DNA from: Haloferax massiliensis
GTDB taxonomy: Archaea; Halobacteriota; Halobacteria; Halobacteriales; Haloferacaceae
Assembly (NCBI RefSeq): GCF_001368915.1
Contig: NZ_CSTE01000001.1
Location: forward strand, 509,364 to 573,363
Length of the DNA: 64,000 nt
Direction of reading: 5' to 3'
In this document: positions 1 to 8,058 of the stretch, piece after piece
Position numbering within the stretch: position 1 is the first letter of the stretch
How the letters are laid out: every line of letters starts with the position of its first letter
Notes under the pieces: model-generated
What the model was told of the DNA's origin: nothing
Databases searched by the model: none
The model's input: the letters and a program-made list of their open reading frames with translations, nothing else
Made by a program: the position numbers and the translations under genes

Positions 1-655
1 CGTCTGTCGTATCAGGACGGCGTTTCTCCAACCACGCGTCCAAGACCGCACACGTCTCGTCATTTAACGCGATGAATCGCTCACCTTCGAATTTGTTCTT
101 GATAGGCGTTCCCATCTCTGGCCGGTGACAGACTTCCAGCGACATCTCCTGCGGATCGTAGTCATCGACATCAAGCGCTCGGACAGCACCCCTTCGGAGA
201 AGCGCGTGCCAGATGAGAAGCATCGTGACGTGCCGGGCAGAGGCGTACTCGTACGTGGCCAAGTACTCCAGTATCTTCTCCGCGACTTCCGTGTCGAGCA
301 TCACATCCCGTGCGTGCTCCCCCTTCGCCAGACTCGGCGAGACCACCTTCGGCCACAGATCGACAGGAACAGCATCGATAGTTCCACACCACCGGATGAA
401 CACTCTGAGTGTATCCATCTGGGATTTCTCGCTCGGTGGAGCGAGATTACCGTCTCGACGCCTCCAAAGTCGGTAACGATGCAACGTCCGGCCGGTCAGC
501 TCGTTCATGTTCTCGATGTCTTGTTCATCACACCACCGCACGAAGTGCCCGAGGCGAGACGAGTGTGCGTACTGCGTGGCCTGTGCGAGTTCGCTCTCGC
601 GGTCAGCCAGATACAGTTCAACTGCTTCTTCAGGTCCGATTGGTTCCAGCGGCAT
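1..655 (-). CDS. Tyrosine recombinase/integrase, partial (runs off the left edge)
   Basis: The reading frame is open from an ATG at 655 to the window edge, about 218 residues. It starts MPLEPIGPEEAVELYLADRE, the N-terminal SAM-like core-binding domain of haloarchaeal integrases, followed by a TGRTLHRYR motif near residue 65. The start of the catalytic domain follows, with the first conserved Arg in [17 protein letters not shown] and the beta-hairpin Lys in PIKNKFEGER. The HxxR and Tyr motifs lie outside the window. The same motifs in the same order occur in the complete integrase at 8978-9994, so both belong to one family, resembling the integrases of SNJ2-type pleolipoviruses (inference). 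It points outward, away from the zinc-finger gene at 948. Whether it is intact cannot be judged here. Confidence 0.9.
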   Translation of the reverse strand, partial: MPLEPIGPEEAVELYLADRESELAQATQYAHSSRLGHFVRWCDEQDIENMNELTGRTLHRYRLWRRRDGNLAPPSEKSQMDTLRVFIRWCGTIDAVPVDLWPKVVSPSLAKGEHARDVMLDTEVAEKILEYLATYEYASARHVTMLLIWHALLRRGAVRALDVDDYDPQEMSLEVCHRPEMGTPIKNKFEGERFIALNDETCAVLDAWLEKRRPDTTD

Positions 656-787
656 GGCTCACGGTTAGTGAATCCCGTGAACAGTGACGCCGATTCAGCG
701 TGAGCCAAATCGCCAGACAGAGGAGGGATTGACACAGTTTTGTCTCGAACCGTACCGAATCCCCGTCGGGTCCGTCCAATTTTTTGG

Positions 788-809
788 CGTTTTCTATATG
801 TAGAAAACG
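788..809. promoter_or_regulatory. Perfect 9-bp inverted repeat, candidate operator
   Basis: CGTTTTCTA and TAGAAAACG flank a 4-nt centre. The palindrome lies almost midway in the divergent interval between the integrase start (655) and the zinc-finger gene start (948). An A+T-rich TATA-like run (ggtatatatattc) follows at about 845-857. A symmetric site at this position is what a repressor of both transcripts would use, but no regulator is assigned. Confidence 0.5.
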
Positions 810-947
810 TCCGACTCACGACTGCTACCGGCTGGTCTCGTCGCGGGTATATATATTCGCGAGCGGGGGCCGAAAAAGAGTCCACCACGAAACGGAACGC
901 GGGTCGCCGTTGTCTTGCGGTCAGGCGGGACAGACGGGGTGGTCAGC

Positions 948-1184
948 ATGATGCTGCTCGACTCGGAGAGCCGAAAGAGCAGTTGTCTCAACTGTGGGTC
1001 ACACGTCACCCGGGACTTCCGCCGCGTCTACGGTGACCGCGAGGACCGCGCCCACCGCTGTCACGAGTGCGATACGCTGGTCCGTCTGCAGCGCGGTTCC
1101 GCGGGCGGTCTCGACGTTCCGATTCCGGGCCCGTGGGACGGCGCGCCCGGTCGCCACGGCGGTAATCCGGAGCGGTGGCAATGA
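948..1184 (+). CDS. Small zinc-finger protein (DUF7563-like)
   Basis: A 78-residue protein with CLNCGSHV near residue 14 and CHEC near residue 40, two CxxC knuckles that together make one zinc ribbon, then a Gly/Pro-rich tail. Small proteins with the pattern CxNCGSHVTxxFxRVxGDxxDxxHRCxEC are common in haloarchaeal proviruses and integrative plasmids, and I place it there from that pattern. The start was chosen at the first of two tandem ATG codons. The stop overlaps the next gene start in an ATGA, so translation of the next gene is probably coupled. DNA binding or a role in excision or replication is inference from the context. Confidence 0.8.
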   Translation: MMLLDSESRKSSCLNCGSHVTRDFRRVYGDREDRAHRCHECDTLVRLQRGSAGGLDVPIPGPWDGAPGRHGGNPERWQ

Positions 1185-1276
1185 CGGTTCGCTGTCCGTC
1201 CTGCAGCCGCAACAGCGACTGCATCTTCCGCTGTGAGTACTGCGGCCGCGATCTCGCGGAGGAGGACCGGCGGTGA
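1181..1276 (+). CDS. 31-residue zinc-finger microprotein
   Basis: A tiny frame embedded between two larger genes. It begins at the ATGA overlapping the upstream stop (1181) and ends at the TGA of a GTGA overlapping the downstream start (1273). It encodes MTVRCPSCSRNSDCIFRCEY and continues CGRDLAEEDRR. Cys5, Cys8, Cys18 and Cys21 form two CxxC pairs, with a further Cys at 14, an arrangement that suits one zinc knuckle. The exact four-base overlaps at both ends argue for a real coupled cistron rather than chance. Function is unknown. Confidence 0.65.
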   Translation: MTVRCPSCSRNSDCIFRCEYCGRDLAEEDRR

Positions 1277-2904
1277 GTTCCGTCGCGAGCGCACCCCACG
1301 AGACGCGCGGTGATCTGCTCTACGACGAGTACGGTTCCTCGCCGTACTGGGCGGTTCGCCAGCTGTACAACCACATCGACGGTGGAGTCTCGAAAGTCGA
1401 AGTGGAGGTGCCTCGCCTCGAGGACGACGGAACCGAGACGTGGGAAGTCTCGATGGGCTTCCACCAGTCGGGTCTCTCCCCGCGAGAGGCAGACACGGTA
1501 AACTCGCTTCTCGAGTACGACATCAACGCCTACGGCGAGGGTGAGCGGAAGCTTCCAGTCTGTGTGCAGCCGCGACTCGCGTGGTCCGACGAGAACCGTC
1601 CTGACAGCGTACCTGCGACGCTTGGGCCAGCCACGAACGTCAAACTGCAGAACGTCGTCAATCTCGAGTTAGACGAGATCCCGCACGTCTTCAAGTGGGT
1701 GATGCGCCGAGTCTGCGAGAAAGTCGGCTTCGACTGGTCGCGCAAGTACTTCGCCGAGGAGCCACACGAATTCTCGACGATAACCCAGCACGAGCGGTAT
1801 CTTCGGATCGACCGCGATCAGGCGAAGAAGCTGGTTCGGCGCGACGGCGTCTTCATGCGCTTGTTCATGCTCTCGGCCGACATCGAGGGTTCGCACGTCG
1901 TCTACGATTCGAACAACGAGGACGTAGTCGGCTACAACCACCAGCTCCGGCTCGACCGCTCGGCTATTGCTGATCTCTTCCCGAACAGTCAGCACCGCCC
2001 TCGAGGGCTTCAACTGAAGCACTACCACCCGCAGTACGTGCGTGAAAGTTCGAACGATGACCCGCTGTACCATCCGAAACTCGGCGCGCTGTACAAGAAG
2101 AATCTGAACCGCGATCAAGCGGTCGCGTGGGACGACCGCCACGATCTGGTTGGCGACCTGGAAGAGAAACTACTGAACGTCCTGTCGTGGGCAGATATCC
2201 CGACTCGACCCGGTATGTGGTTCGTCTCGGACGACCACTTCAGCGCGGTCGCATCCGACCGGACTATCGCGCTGTGGGACGACCCGACGCCGCAGATCGA
2301 AGCGTCTCAGGAGTCGGTCATCATGCGGACGCTCTCGCGGCTCACCGACGCGGACCACGACGTACTCGAGCACTTGGCGCTCACCGACGGCGGAACGAGA
2401 GTCGGTGAACTCGAGGACGGAACCGGCTGGTCCTCCACGACGATCTACCGCGTTCTGCAGCGTCTCTCGGGACTCCTCGAGAACGACGGCGGAGTCGTGA
2501 AGTGGGTCTCTTCGAAGATCGCGCAGGAAGTGCGCGAGCTGGTGAGCATCGCAGACGACGTGGTGGACTCGGTCGCCGGTCGCATCGAGAACGTGTTGAA
2601 CGTCGATCCACGCGATCTGGAGCGGTCGGGTCGTGCCCTGCAGAACTGGCTGAACCGCTACGGAGCGGAAGTCGTCGCCGGGATGGACGACCGCAACGAC
2701 CGCGTGCGGATTCGCATTCGGACGGTACTCACTCGGTCGAAGAACTCCACGGCGACCGGCGAGTACCTGCCCGACGTGCTCGAGGAAGGATACAGCGCGT
2801 GGTGCGACGCCGGACTCGACTCTCGGAGATTCCTCAACGCGATTGTGACCTATGACCGGGCGTACGGTCCCGTGCAGAACACGGTCGCTCAGAAGCACCT
2901 GTAG
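1273..2904 (+). CDS. Large winged-helix provirus/plasmid protein (DUF7845-like)
   Basis: A 543-residue acidic protein starting with GTG, coupled by GTGA to the microprotein. The N-terminal two thirds has the landmarks I associate with the haloarchaeal DUF7845 family: a QDSGLA-like segment (here HQSGLSPREAD), LELDEIPHVFKWV, YFAEEPHEFSTI and PLYHPKLGALYK. A winged helix follows near residues 365-400 (LTDADHDVLEHLALTDGGTRVGELE then STTIYRVLQRL), with a further alpha-helical C-terminus. Relatives occur in haloarchaeal proviruses and integrated plasmids next to integrases and small zinc fingers, as here. A role in replication or regulation of the element is likely, but the biochemistry is not known to me. 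Confidence 0.75.
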   Translation: MSSVASAPHETRGDLLYDEYGSSPYWAVRQLYNHIDGGVSKVEVEVPRLEDDGTETWEVSMGFHQSGLSPREADTVNSLLEYDINAYGEGERKLPVCVQPRLAWSDENRPDSVPATLGPATNVKLQNVVNLELDEIPHVFKWVMRRVCEKVGFDWSRKYFAEEPHEFSTITQHERYLRIDRDQAKKLVRRDGVFMRLFMLSADIEGSHVVYDSNNEDVVGYNHQLRLDRSAIADLFPNSQHRPRGLQLKHYHPQYVRESSNDDPLYHPKLGALYKKNLNRDQAVAWDDRHDLVGDLEEKLLNVLSWADIPTRPGMWFVSDDHFSAVASDRTIALWDDPTPQIEASQESVIMRTLSRLTDADHDVLEHLALTDGGTRVGELEDGTGWSSTTIYRVLQRLSGLLENDGGVVKWVSSKIAQEVRELVSIADDVVDSVAGRIENVLNVDPRDLERSGRALQNWLNRYGAEVVAGMDDRNDRVRIRIRTVLTRSKNSTATGEYLPDVLEEGYSAWCDAGLDSRRFLNAIVTYDRAYGPVQNTVAQKHL

Positions 2905-3394
2905 CCGGTGGCCTTCTGAGTGGCAACGCTCTCGGTCGGTTCCTTCTTTTATATACTACGTCGCTGTTTTCGGTCGAACCCTGTTTTCGGGTGGAGTCTC
3001 GATTCTCCGCGAGCGGCCGCACTCGAGGAGATCGAGCGGGCGCTGTTTCGTCCGGTGGGACAGCCCCCTTAGGGAGTGTGACTAACGTCACAACTTCGAA
3101 AAAATAACCCTCCGCCTCCGCAACTCCAGGTGATCCACGCGAAGGTTGGGTGTGAAGTTCTGATTGAATCTCTCTCGTTATTTTCAACACCAGTAGCTAG
3201 GAACCTAGTTGGATTTCGACAATCGTCTATTGCCGTATTCGTCGTTTTAGACACCTTCTACCCCAAATATACACTTTCACTTTCACTCCGCACTGCGAAC
3301 CCTTATGTGCAAACATCGACAACTGACGTTAACCCGTATGACGGACCCTCTCAAGGCTCCGGTTCAGAACGCGTGGGGAGGAGGTGAGACCAAG
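2905..3394. other. Non-coding interval downstream of the DUF7845-like gene
   Basis: About 490 bp with no convincing gene. A TATA-like string (cttttatatac) sits near 2946-2956. A second one (aaatata, about 3264-3270) immediately precedes the 18-bp repeat at 3272-3289. The segment from about 3160 to 3330 is visibly A+T-richer than the flanking coding DNA. Confidence 0.4.
3272..3289. repeat. 18-bp repeat CACTTTCACTTTCACTCC, copy 1
   Basis: It is identical to 8667-8684 and contains the direct heptad TTTCACT repeated. The two copies lie 5.4 kb apart in the same orientation, one after the DUF7845-like module and one before the zinc-finger/integrase operon. Their position relative to TATA-like boxes differs, so a simple promoter role is not supported. 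Confidence 0.7.
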
Positions 3395-3556
3395 ATGAGA
3401 AGATTCAGCAAAGCTAAGCTTCGACGGCTTCAGCGCCAACTTGAGCGGGATATGGAACGTCAGCTCAAGAAGGAACAGCGCAAAGCCGAACGGGAGCTAA
3501 AGCGTGAACAGCGTCGCGCTGAGCGCAAGCTCAAGCGACAACTCCGGCGACTATAG
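3395..3556 (+). CDS. Short highly basic coiled-coil protein
   Basis: A 53-residue Lys/Arg/Glu-rich protein starting MRRFSKAKLRRLQRQLERDM. Two approximate repeats of K(K/R)EQR(K/R)AER(E/K)LK follow, forming one continuous charged alpha helix, probably a coiled coil. The start at 3395 is preceded by a strong Shine-Dalgarno run (GGAGGAGGTGA, 3377-3387) seven bases upstream, unusual in this leaderless-prone genome. In-frame ATGs at 3305 and 3338 lack such a site. Basic charge is odd for a haloarchaeal protein and suggests nucleic-acid binding (inference). The family is not recognised. Confidence 0.55.
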   Translation: MRRFSKAKLRRLQRQLERDMERQLKKEQRKAERELKREQRRAERKLKRQLRRL

Positions 3557-3898
3557 CGGCTTACACCTGGTCCCATTTTTCCTCCTGTGGTAAGTGAACT
3601 GACTGACAGAAATATCTTTGTCGCATTTCGTCGGAATGTTCCACTTGACCCACGCCGATCTTGCAGCTCCTCGAGCACCTTCACAACCAAAATCGAGTCC
3701 TCACGGGGACCGACCACCACCGGAGCCCCGCCAAACCGAACCATACTGTAAGTAATTATACGCCGCCAAGGGGGTGTGTGGTGGTGGCCGTTCCTCGAAG
3801 TATACGTGGTCTAGCAATTTCACGTTCTACACCGACCACGGCCTGTATTCGTAATGGGTGACTTAGGAGATAGAACTAAGTAGGATTGGGTGGCCGGT
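3557..3898. other. Non-coding interval
   Basis: About 340 bp of mixed composition between two small genes. I see no gene, no strong hairpin and no obvious promoter beyond weak A+T-rich patches. Confidence 0.3.
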
Positions 3899-3910
3899 GA
3901 GGTGTCAACA

Positions 3911-4156
3911 ATGGTATTCCGAAAGCTCCGAAACCACGACGGCACCCCGCTTGTTGCACTCGACCGCGACGATCTCGTCCTCGACGGCGTCATCCCCGCA
4001 AACGAGGAGGATCGAGAAGAGAAGACCATGCACGTCCAACGACTCGGAAGAGAGGTGTATGTTGTTCGGCCAGTTCCCGAAGATGGGCCGATCACGCCGT
4101 TGGGGGAGACCGAGCTGGTGCAAGGGCTTGTTGGACAGCAGATACAACAAATGTAG
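3911..4156 (+). CDS. Small haloarchaeal protein, AbrB/SpoVT-like fold suspected
   Basis: An 81-residue protein, MVFRKLRNHDGTPLVALDRD, then DLVLDGVIPANEEDREEK. The arrangement K(L/R)..HGG..V.L.(K/R)DDLVLDGVI resembles short swapped-hairpin proteins found as antitoxins or DNA-binding factors in haloarchaea. The start at 3911 has a GAGGTG ribosome-binding site (3899-3904) six bases upstream. No toxin gene is adjacent, so an antitoxin role is not claimed. Confidence 0.6.
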   Translation: MVFRKLRNHDGTPLVALDRDDLVLDGVIPANEEDREEKTMHVQRLGREVYVVRPVPEDGPITPLGETELVQGLVGQQIQQM

Positions 4157-4358
4157 TATAGACTCTAGACTCAAAATCGTATCATGTTCTGCTAGCTCGA
4201 ATGCTCTGACCCGACCAACCACGTAATCCGCTCTAGTCACTCCTTTCTAGACTAGATCAACTAGTCGTATATCGCGCCTAGAAGCCCCACAGACAAAGAT
4301 TTAAGCTAATTCCGTTTCATGATCAAATGTAGAATAGAATGTCGAACAATAGCAATCG

Positions 4359-4775
4359 ATGACAAAAATGTCTGCATCTCAAAGAAGAAAGCAATTCCTC
4401 AGAACTGTCGAGGACCTTGAACCAATCAATGCTGTCCGAAGCGAAAAGGGAGAAAGGAACGTTTGGCGGCTCAGCACAGATTCTGGTTCAAAACTCCTCT
4501 GGATCCACTACAACAAGCACTTCAAGTTCTTCGGTGGTGCATGGACGAAAAACACGAACCTTGCCAAAGGTAATGAGTTGGTCCATGCGTTCATAGGTGG
4601 AGGGTCCGGTGAATACTACATCGTGCCGGATGCCGACCTACACTCTGGTGACTTTTCGCTACCAACCCAAAAGAAGGGAGGAGGACACTGGAAACTGGAG
4701 AAGGCTTACGGAAAGCCATCAAACGGAACGGTCCTCGAGCAAGGATATACGAACCTTTCACTGCTCTACGAGTAA
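4359..4775 (+). CDS. Hypothetical protein, 138 aa
   Basis: An open frame with two possible starts (MTKMSASQRR; ATG at 4359 or 4368). The middle is rich in aromatic and basic residues (LLWIHYNKHFKFFGGAWTK) and is followed by a Gly-rich GGGSGEYYIVPDADL segment. It has no signal peptide, membrane segment or cysteine. The DNA is clearly A+T-richer than chromosomal neighbours, consistent with acquisition by transfer. I do not recognise the family. Confidence 0.5.
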   Translation: MTKMSASQRRKQFLRTVEDLEPINAVRSEKGERNVWRLSTDSGSKLLWIHYNKHFKFFGGAWTKNTNLAKGNELVHAFIGGGSGEYYIVPDADLHSGDFSLPTQKKGGGHWKLEKAYGKPSNGTVLEQGYTNLSLLYE

Positions 4776-5071
4776 GGATAGATCCCCCAAATACGCTCGT
4801 GAGATGATTTTCTGGTTTCACTCCCCGGGGTCAGGCGTGAATGTATACGACATCCTCGATATATGCACCTCACAGCCGTCAGCGACAGTCAGCGTGCATA
4901 GATTCAGACCAGCTCGAGACGGTGGCTGACGTAGTTGGGGTCAAACCATTCGAAGTATAAAAAGAATTCACGCTCTCCCACTCAAAATACACGCAAACCG
5001 ACCCCCGGTGCATACATCTGTAGATAATACAGGATGCTACTCGATACTATAGTAATTTATCTGTTATTTTA
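4776..5071. other. Non-coding interval holding the displaced 3' tail of a membrane-protein gene
   Basis: Nearly 300 bp without a gene. Read on the minus strand, 5047-5079 supplies the last codons lost from the membrane-protein gene at 7096-8058: after the shared Gly-Ile it reads NKITDKLL and a TAG at 5047-5049. A TATA-like string (gtataaaaag) lies near 4955-4964. Confidence 0.5.
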
Positions 5072-5079
5072 TTAATGCC
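5072..5079. repeat. Target-site duplication TTAATGCC, left
   Basis: The 8-bp sequence abuts the left inverted repeat of the composite element and recurs at 7112-7119 after its right inverted repeat. Eight base pairs is the expected duplication for IS6-family insertion. Confidence 0.85.
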
Positions 5080-5245
5080 GGCACTGTCTAGTTAGTCGCC
5101 TCCTCGACCGGTGTTCGTCCGTCGAGCGCTTGATGCGGTCTTTGAAAGTTGTAGTATTGCACAAATTGTATGAACCACTCGCGGACGCTTCCGTGACTGC
5201 CCACCCACGAATTATGGAAGCGGTCGACTCGCATTTTGAGGGTGT

Positions 5246-5940
5246 CTAGTTAGTGACCTCCTCAACCGGCGTTCGTCCGTCGAGCGATTGATGCGGTCGG
5301 TGGAAGTTATAGTATTGCGCAAATTGTATAAACCACTCGCGGACGCTCCCATGACTGCCCACCCACGAATTATGGAAGCGGTCGACTCGCACTTTGAGGG
5401 TGTGAAACCACGTTTCGATGAGGTTTCGCTCGACGTAGTCAAGCCGACCGCTCAATCCTAATCGAGAGAGGGCGGTCTGATAGCCGTAGCCATCAACGAG
5501 AAACACAGCGTCTGAGAGATCGTGTTTCTCTGAGAGTCGATGGAGGAACGCAGCAGCTGGATCGGTTCCATGCCGTCCAAATAATTCGACATCGAGAATC
5601 AGCTTTGTCTCGATGTCTATTGCAGCGTACAACCAAGACCATTCGCCATTGATTTTGACAGCGGTCTCGTCGACTGCAACCCGCTTCGGCTTCGCCTCAG
5701 GCGGGTTGTGACCGCTGTCAGCCAGCCGATGTACCCATTGCCAAACAGCTTGATGAGACCGTTCAACGCCGAGCAATCGAAGAATTTCTTTTGTCTCTCT
5801 AAGTGAACACCCGGTCGCGTGGAGCTGGAGGCGAACACCCTGACGGGTGTCGCCGTCCGCTCACGCTCCCAAGTTTCTTCTAAATCCGCCGCAAAGCACT
5901 CGCTGAGAAGGTCTGCGAGCGTCATGATCAATTCACTCAA
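5246..5940 (-). pseudogene. IS6-family transposase, frameshifted copy
   Basis: The N-terminal part (MTLADLLSECFAADLEETWE, from near 5925) and the catalytic part (LGVERSHQAVWQW onward) are in different frames. Compared with the intact copy, one C is missing at about 5830, where ggaggcgaac replaces ggacggcgaac. The DDE core (VAVDET, FLVDGYGYQ, ERNLIETWFH) is otherwise preserved, with Thr in place of Lys after the catalytic Glu. It should be inactive unless rescued by frameshifting. Confidence 0.85.
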
Positions 5941-6020
5941 GGACCTGCTCGTTCCTCAAACTGGCTTAACTAGACAGTGCCGAGTGGGATTTATTTGTCG
6001 GCGAATATTTTATTAGCGAT

Positions 6021-6231
6021 ATGGGTCAGTATTTTATTCGAACGACAGAAATTGATAAATCTGAAAGAGAAGAAGTGGTGCGCGAGATCGCGAGAGCAGT
6101 CCTGAGTTCAAGCAGACGTGATGTTTCAAAAATCCATATTGAAGCGATGGATGGGCTTGAAAAGAAGGTAGAGTTCAAACGACTCCAGAATATCAAAAAT
6201 ATAGAATATAAAGATAACTATCTGGACGAAA
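6021..6231 (+). pseudogene. 5' fragment of an unknown gene, truncated by IS insertion
   Basis: MGQYFIRTTEIDKSEREEVV begins a 70-codon frame ending ...KDNYLDER at the left end of the third IS copy. Beyond that the frame only reads through IS sequence. Composition is A+T-rich and the family is unrecognised. It is passenger DNA inside the composite transposon, so it probably comes from another replicon. Confidence 0.55.
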
Positions 6232-6239
6232 GGCACTGT

Positions 6240-6926
6240 CTAGTTAGTCGCCTCCTCGACCGGTGTTCGTCCGTCGAGCGCTTGATGCGGTCTTTGAAAG
6301 TTGTAGTATTGCACAAATTGTATGAACCACTCGCGGACGCTTCCGTGACTGCCCACCCACGAATTATGGAAGCGGTCGACTCGCATTTTGAGGGTGTGAA
6401 ACCATTTTTCGATGAGGTTTCGCTCGACGTAGTCCAGCCGACCGCTCAATCCTAATCGAGAGAGGGCAGTCTGATAGCCGTAGCCATCAACGAGAAACAC
6501 AGCGTCTGAGAGATCGTGTTTCTCGGAAAGTCGATGGAGAAACGCAGCAGCCGGGTCGGTACCATGTCGTCCAAACAATTCGACGTCAAGAATCAGCTTT
6601 GTCTCGGTGTCTATTGCAGCGTACAGCCAAGACCACTCACCATTGATTTTGACAGCGGTCTCGTCGACCGCAACCCGCTTCGGCTTCGCCTCAGGCGGGT
6701 TGTGACCGCTGTCGGCCAGCCGATGTACCCATTGCCAAACCGCTTGGTGGGAGCGTTCAACGCCGAGTAATCGAAGAATTTCTTTTGTCTCTCTAAGTGA
6801 ACAACCGGTCGCGTGGAGCTGGACGGCGAACGCCCTGACGGGCGTTGCCGTCCGCTCACGCTCCCAAGTTTCTTCTAAATCCGTCGCAAAGCACTCGCTG
6901 AGCAGGTCTGCGAGCATCTTGACCAA
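6240..6926 (-). CDS. IS6-family DDE transposase, intact
   Basis: A 228-residue protein. An N-terminal helix-turn-helix region (residues 35-70, TGCSLRETKEILRLLGVERS then HQAVWQWVHR) precedes the RNase H-like catalytic core with Asp88 (VAVDET), Asp147 (FLVDGYGYQ) and Glu173 seven residues before Lys180 (LIEKWFHTLK). The arginine-rich RFHNSW and RPHQALDGRTPVEE C-terminus is typical of haloarchaeal IS6 members. It lies between the two inverted repeats of 6232-6976 and nearly fills the element, as usual. It is probably the active copy able to move the flanking damaged copies. Confidence 0.95.
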   Translation of the reverse strand: MVKMLADLLSECFATDLEETWERERTATPVRAFAVQLHATGCSLRETKEILRLLGVERSHQAVWQWVHRLADSGHNPPEAKPKRVAVDETAVKINGEWSWLYAAIDTETKLILDVELFGRHGTDPAAAFLHRLSEKHDLSDAVFLVDGYGYQTALSRLGLSGRLDYVERNLIEKWFHTLKMRVDRFHNSWVGSHGSVREWFIQFVQYYNFQRPHQALDGRTPVEEATN

Positions 6927-7111
6927 CTAACTCAACGACCTGCTCGTTCCTCAAACTGGCTTAACTAGACAGTGCCTTAATGCCGTCCGCTCACGCTCCC
7001 AAGTTTCTTCTAAATCCGTCGCAAAGCACTCGCTGAGCAGGTCTGCGAGCATCTTGACCAACTAACTCAACGACCTGCTCGTTCCTCAAACTGGCTTAAC
7101 TAGACAGTGCC
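6847..7111. repeat. 135-bp tandem duplication of the IS right end
   Basis: The last ~130 bp of the third IS copy plus TTAA are repeated immediately: 6847-6981 and 6982-7116 are the same text. The junction lies at TGCC, present both inside the IS (ttgccgtccgc) and at the end of the target duplication (ttaatgcc). This points to slippage or microhomology-mediated duplication after insertion. One copy of the target duplication is thereby buried at 6977-6984. Confidence 0.85.
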
Positions 7112-8058
7112 TTAATGCCTGTTCTGACCACCCTGACCAACAGTGGCGAACCGACCCCAAAGAGGACGCCTGCAACGATAGTAACCTGAGCAACCCCATA
7201 CTTGGTGAATAAATTGAGTAAGGGGAACCCGATTGCGGCTTGGTTGTTCTCCCACCAGAGCATTGCGTTGGCTAGAATCAGCAGTATTCCCGGAGCAATA
7301 ATGACCAGTAAGGGAGCAAGAAGTGGGATTGTTCTAACCAATTCGGGATTGGACCCAGTTATGTGAAAGTCGGGATTCCGTTCGTTGGGGTTTCGTTCTC
7401 GTTGGAGACGTTCAACGATGAGTAGTGAAGTCAAGAATGATATTCCGAATACCGACACAATGGTGATTATAAAGTTTAGCTCACCAATATCAGAGGTGGA
7501 CAATAATCTTCCGCTCGATAAAAACACCAAGCCAATAATTAGAGACACAACTGCTACAGATGCCAAAAAGTAACCCGCATTTATCAGCCGAGATTGCTGG
7601 TTCAGCAACTGTGAATTTTTCGACAGATACAATCGGTACTCAGTACCATACTCGTCCTTGCGGAGATTAATTCCATCAGATCTGAACGGCTCGTTTCCTA
7701 ACAACGGAACTGGGTTATCTGTACTGAGGACCATCCAGAACTTTCCGAGCGCATAAAAGAACAAAAAGAGTGAAACGAAGGAGAAGATCGCACCAACAAG
7801 GACGTTTGATTGAGTCTCAAAACCGGCCCCAGAACCCCAAAGCGTGTTGATTATACCAGATATCTCAGGAACACTTAGTACGAGAGATGTCAAAGAAGAT
7901 AGGACACTAACCCCGGTCGTCACGCCCAAACTGACGATGAGCCTGAGAGCAATCTGTTCATTATGACGGTATTGCTCAAGTTGGCGGTTCAGAACCTCTG
8001 CTTGATCTTTTTCGAAGTATACCTGTATGCGGTCGTCCGGGGTCATATGATAGTTCAC
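7096..8058 (-). CDS. Six-helix membrane protein, C-terminus altered by IS insertion
   Basis: A 320-residue protein with about six hydrophobic helices (near residues 38-65, 88-112, 162-184, 191-215, 243-270 and 285-310) and a soluble N-terminus. The GTG at 8058 overlaps the stop of the winged-helix gene in GTGA; the ATG at 8046 is an alternative. The last codons lie in the IS end, so the protein finishes KALSS. The displaced original tail (NKITDKLL) is recoverable at 5047-5079 across the transposon, so only eight residues were exchanged and function may survive. No family recognised; pairing with a regulator suggests an element-encoded membrane function. Confidence 0.75.
   Translation of the reverse strand: MNYHMTPDDRIQVYFEKDQAEVLNRQLEQYRHNEQIALRLIVSLGVTTGVSVLSSLTSLVLSVPEISGIINTLWGSGAGFETQSNVLVGAIFSFVSLFLFFYALGKFWMVLSTDNPVPLLGNEPFRSDGINLRKDEYGTEYRLYLSKNSQLLNQQSRLINAGYFLASVAVVSLIIGLVFLSSGRLLSTSDIGELNFIITIVSVFGISFLTSLLIVERLQRERNPNERNPDFHITGSNPELVRTIPLLAPLLVIIAPGILLILANAMLWWENNQAAIGFPLLNLFTKYGVAQVTIVAGVLFGVGSPLLVRVVRTGIKALSS
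7112..7119. repeat. Target-site duplication TTAATGCC, right
   Basis: It matches 5072-5079 exactly and lies inside the last codons of the membrane-protein gene. Confidence 0.85.

Larger units (their letters stand above)
5080..7111. mobile_element. Composite IS6-family transposon (three IS copies, two damaged)
   Basis: The ends are GGCACTGTCTAGTTAG at 5080 and its complement ending at 7111. Between them lie an IS left-end fragment (5080-5244), identical to the corresponding part of the third copy. It is fused through a TGT microhomology to a second copy (about 5242-5981) with a frameshifted transposase. Then come 250 bp of unrelated A+T-rich passenger DNA (5982-6231), a complete third copy (6232-6976), and a partial tandem duplication of its right end. 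The outer boundaries share one 8-bp duplication, while the inner boundaries do not match each other. The whole block therefore entered, or was resolved, as one unit. Confidence 0.85.

Noticed and set aside
5212-5442. Plus and minus frames inside the IS fragments other than the transposase
   Set aside because: They are alternative readings of transposase DNA.
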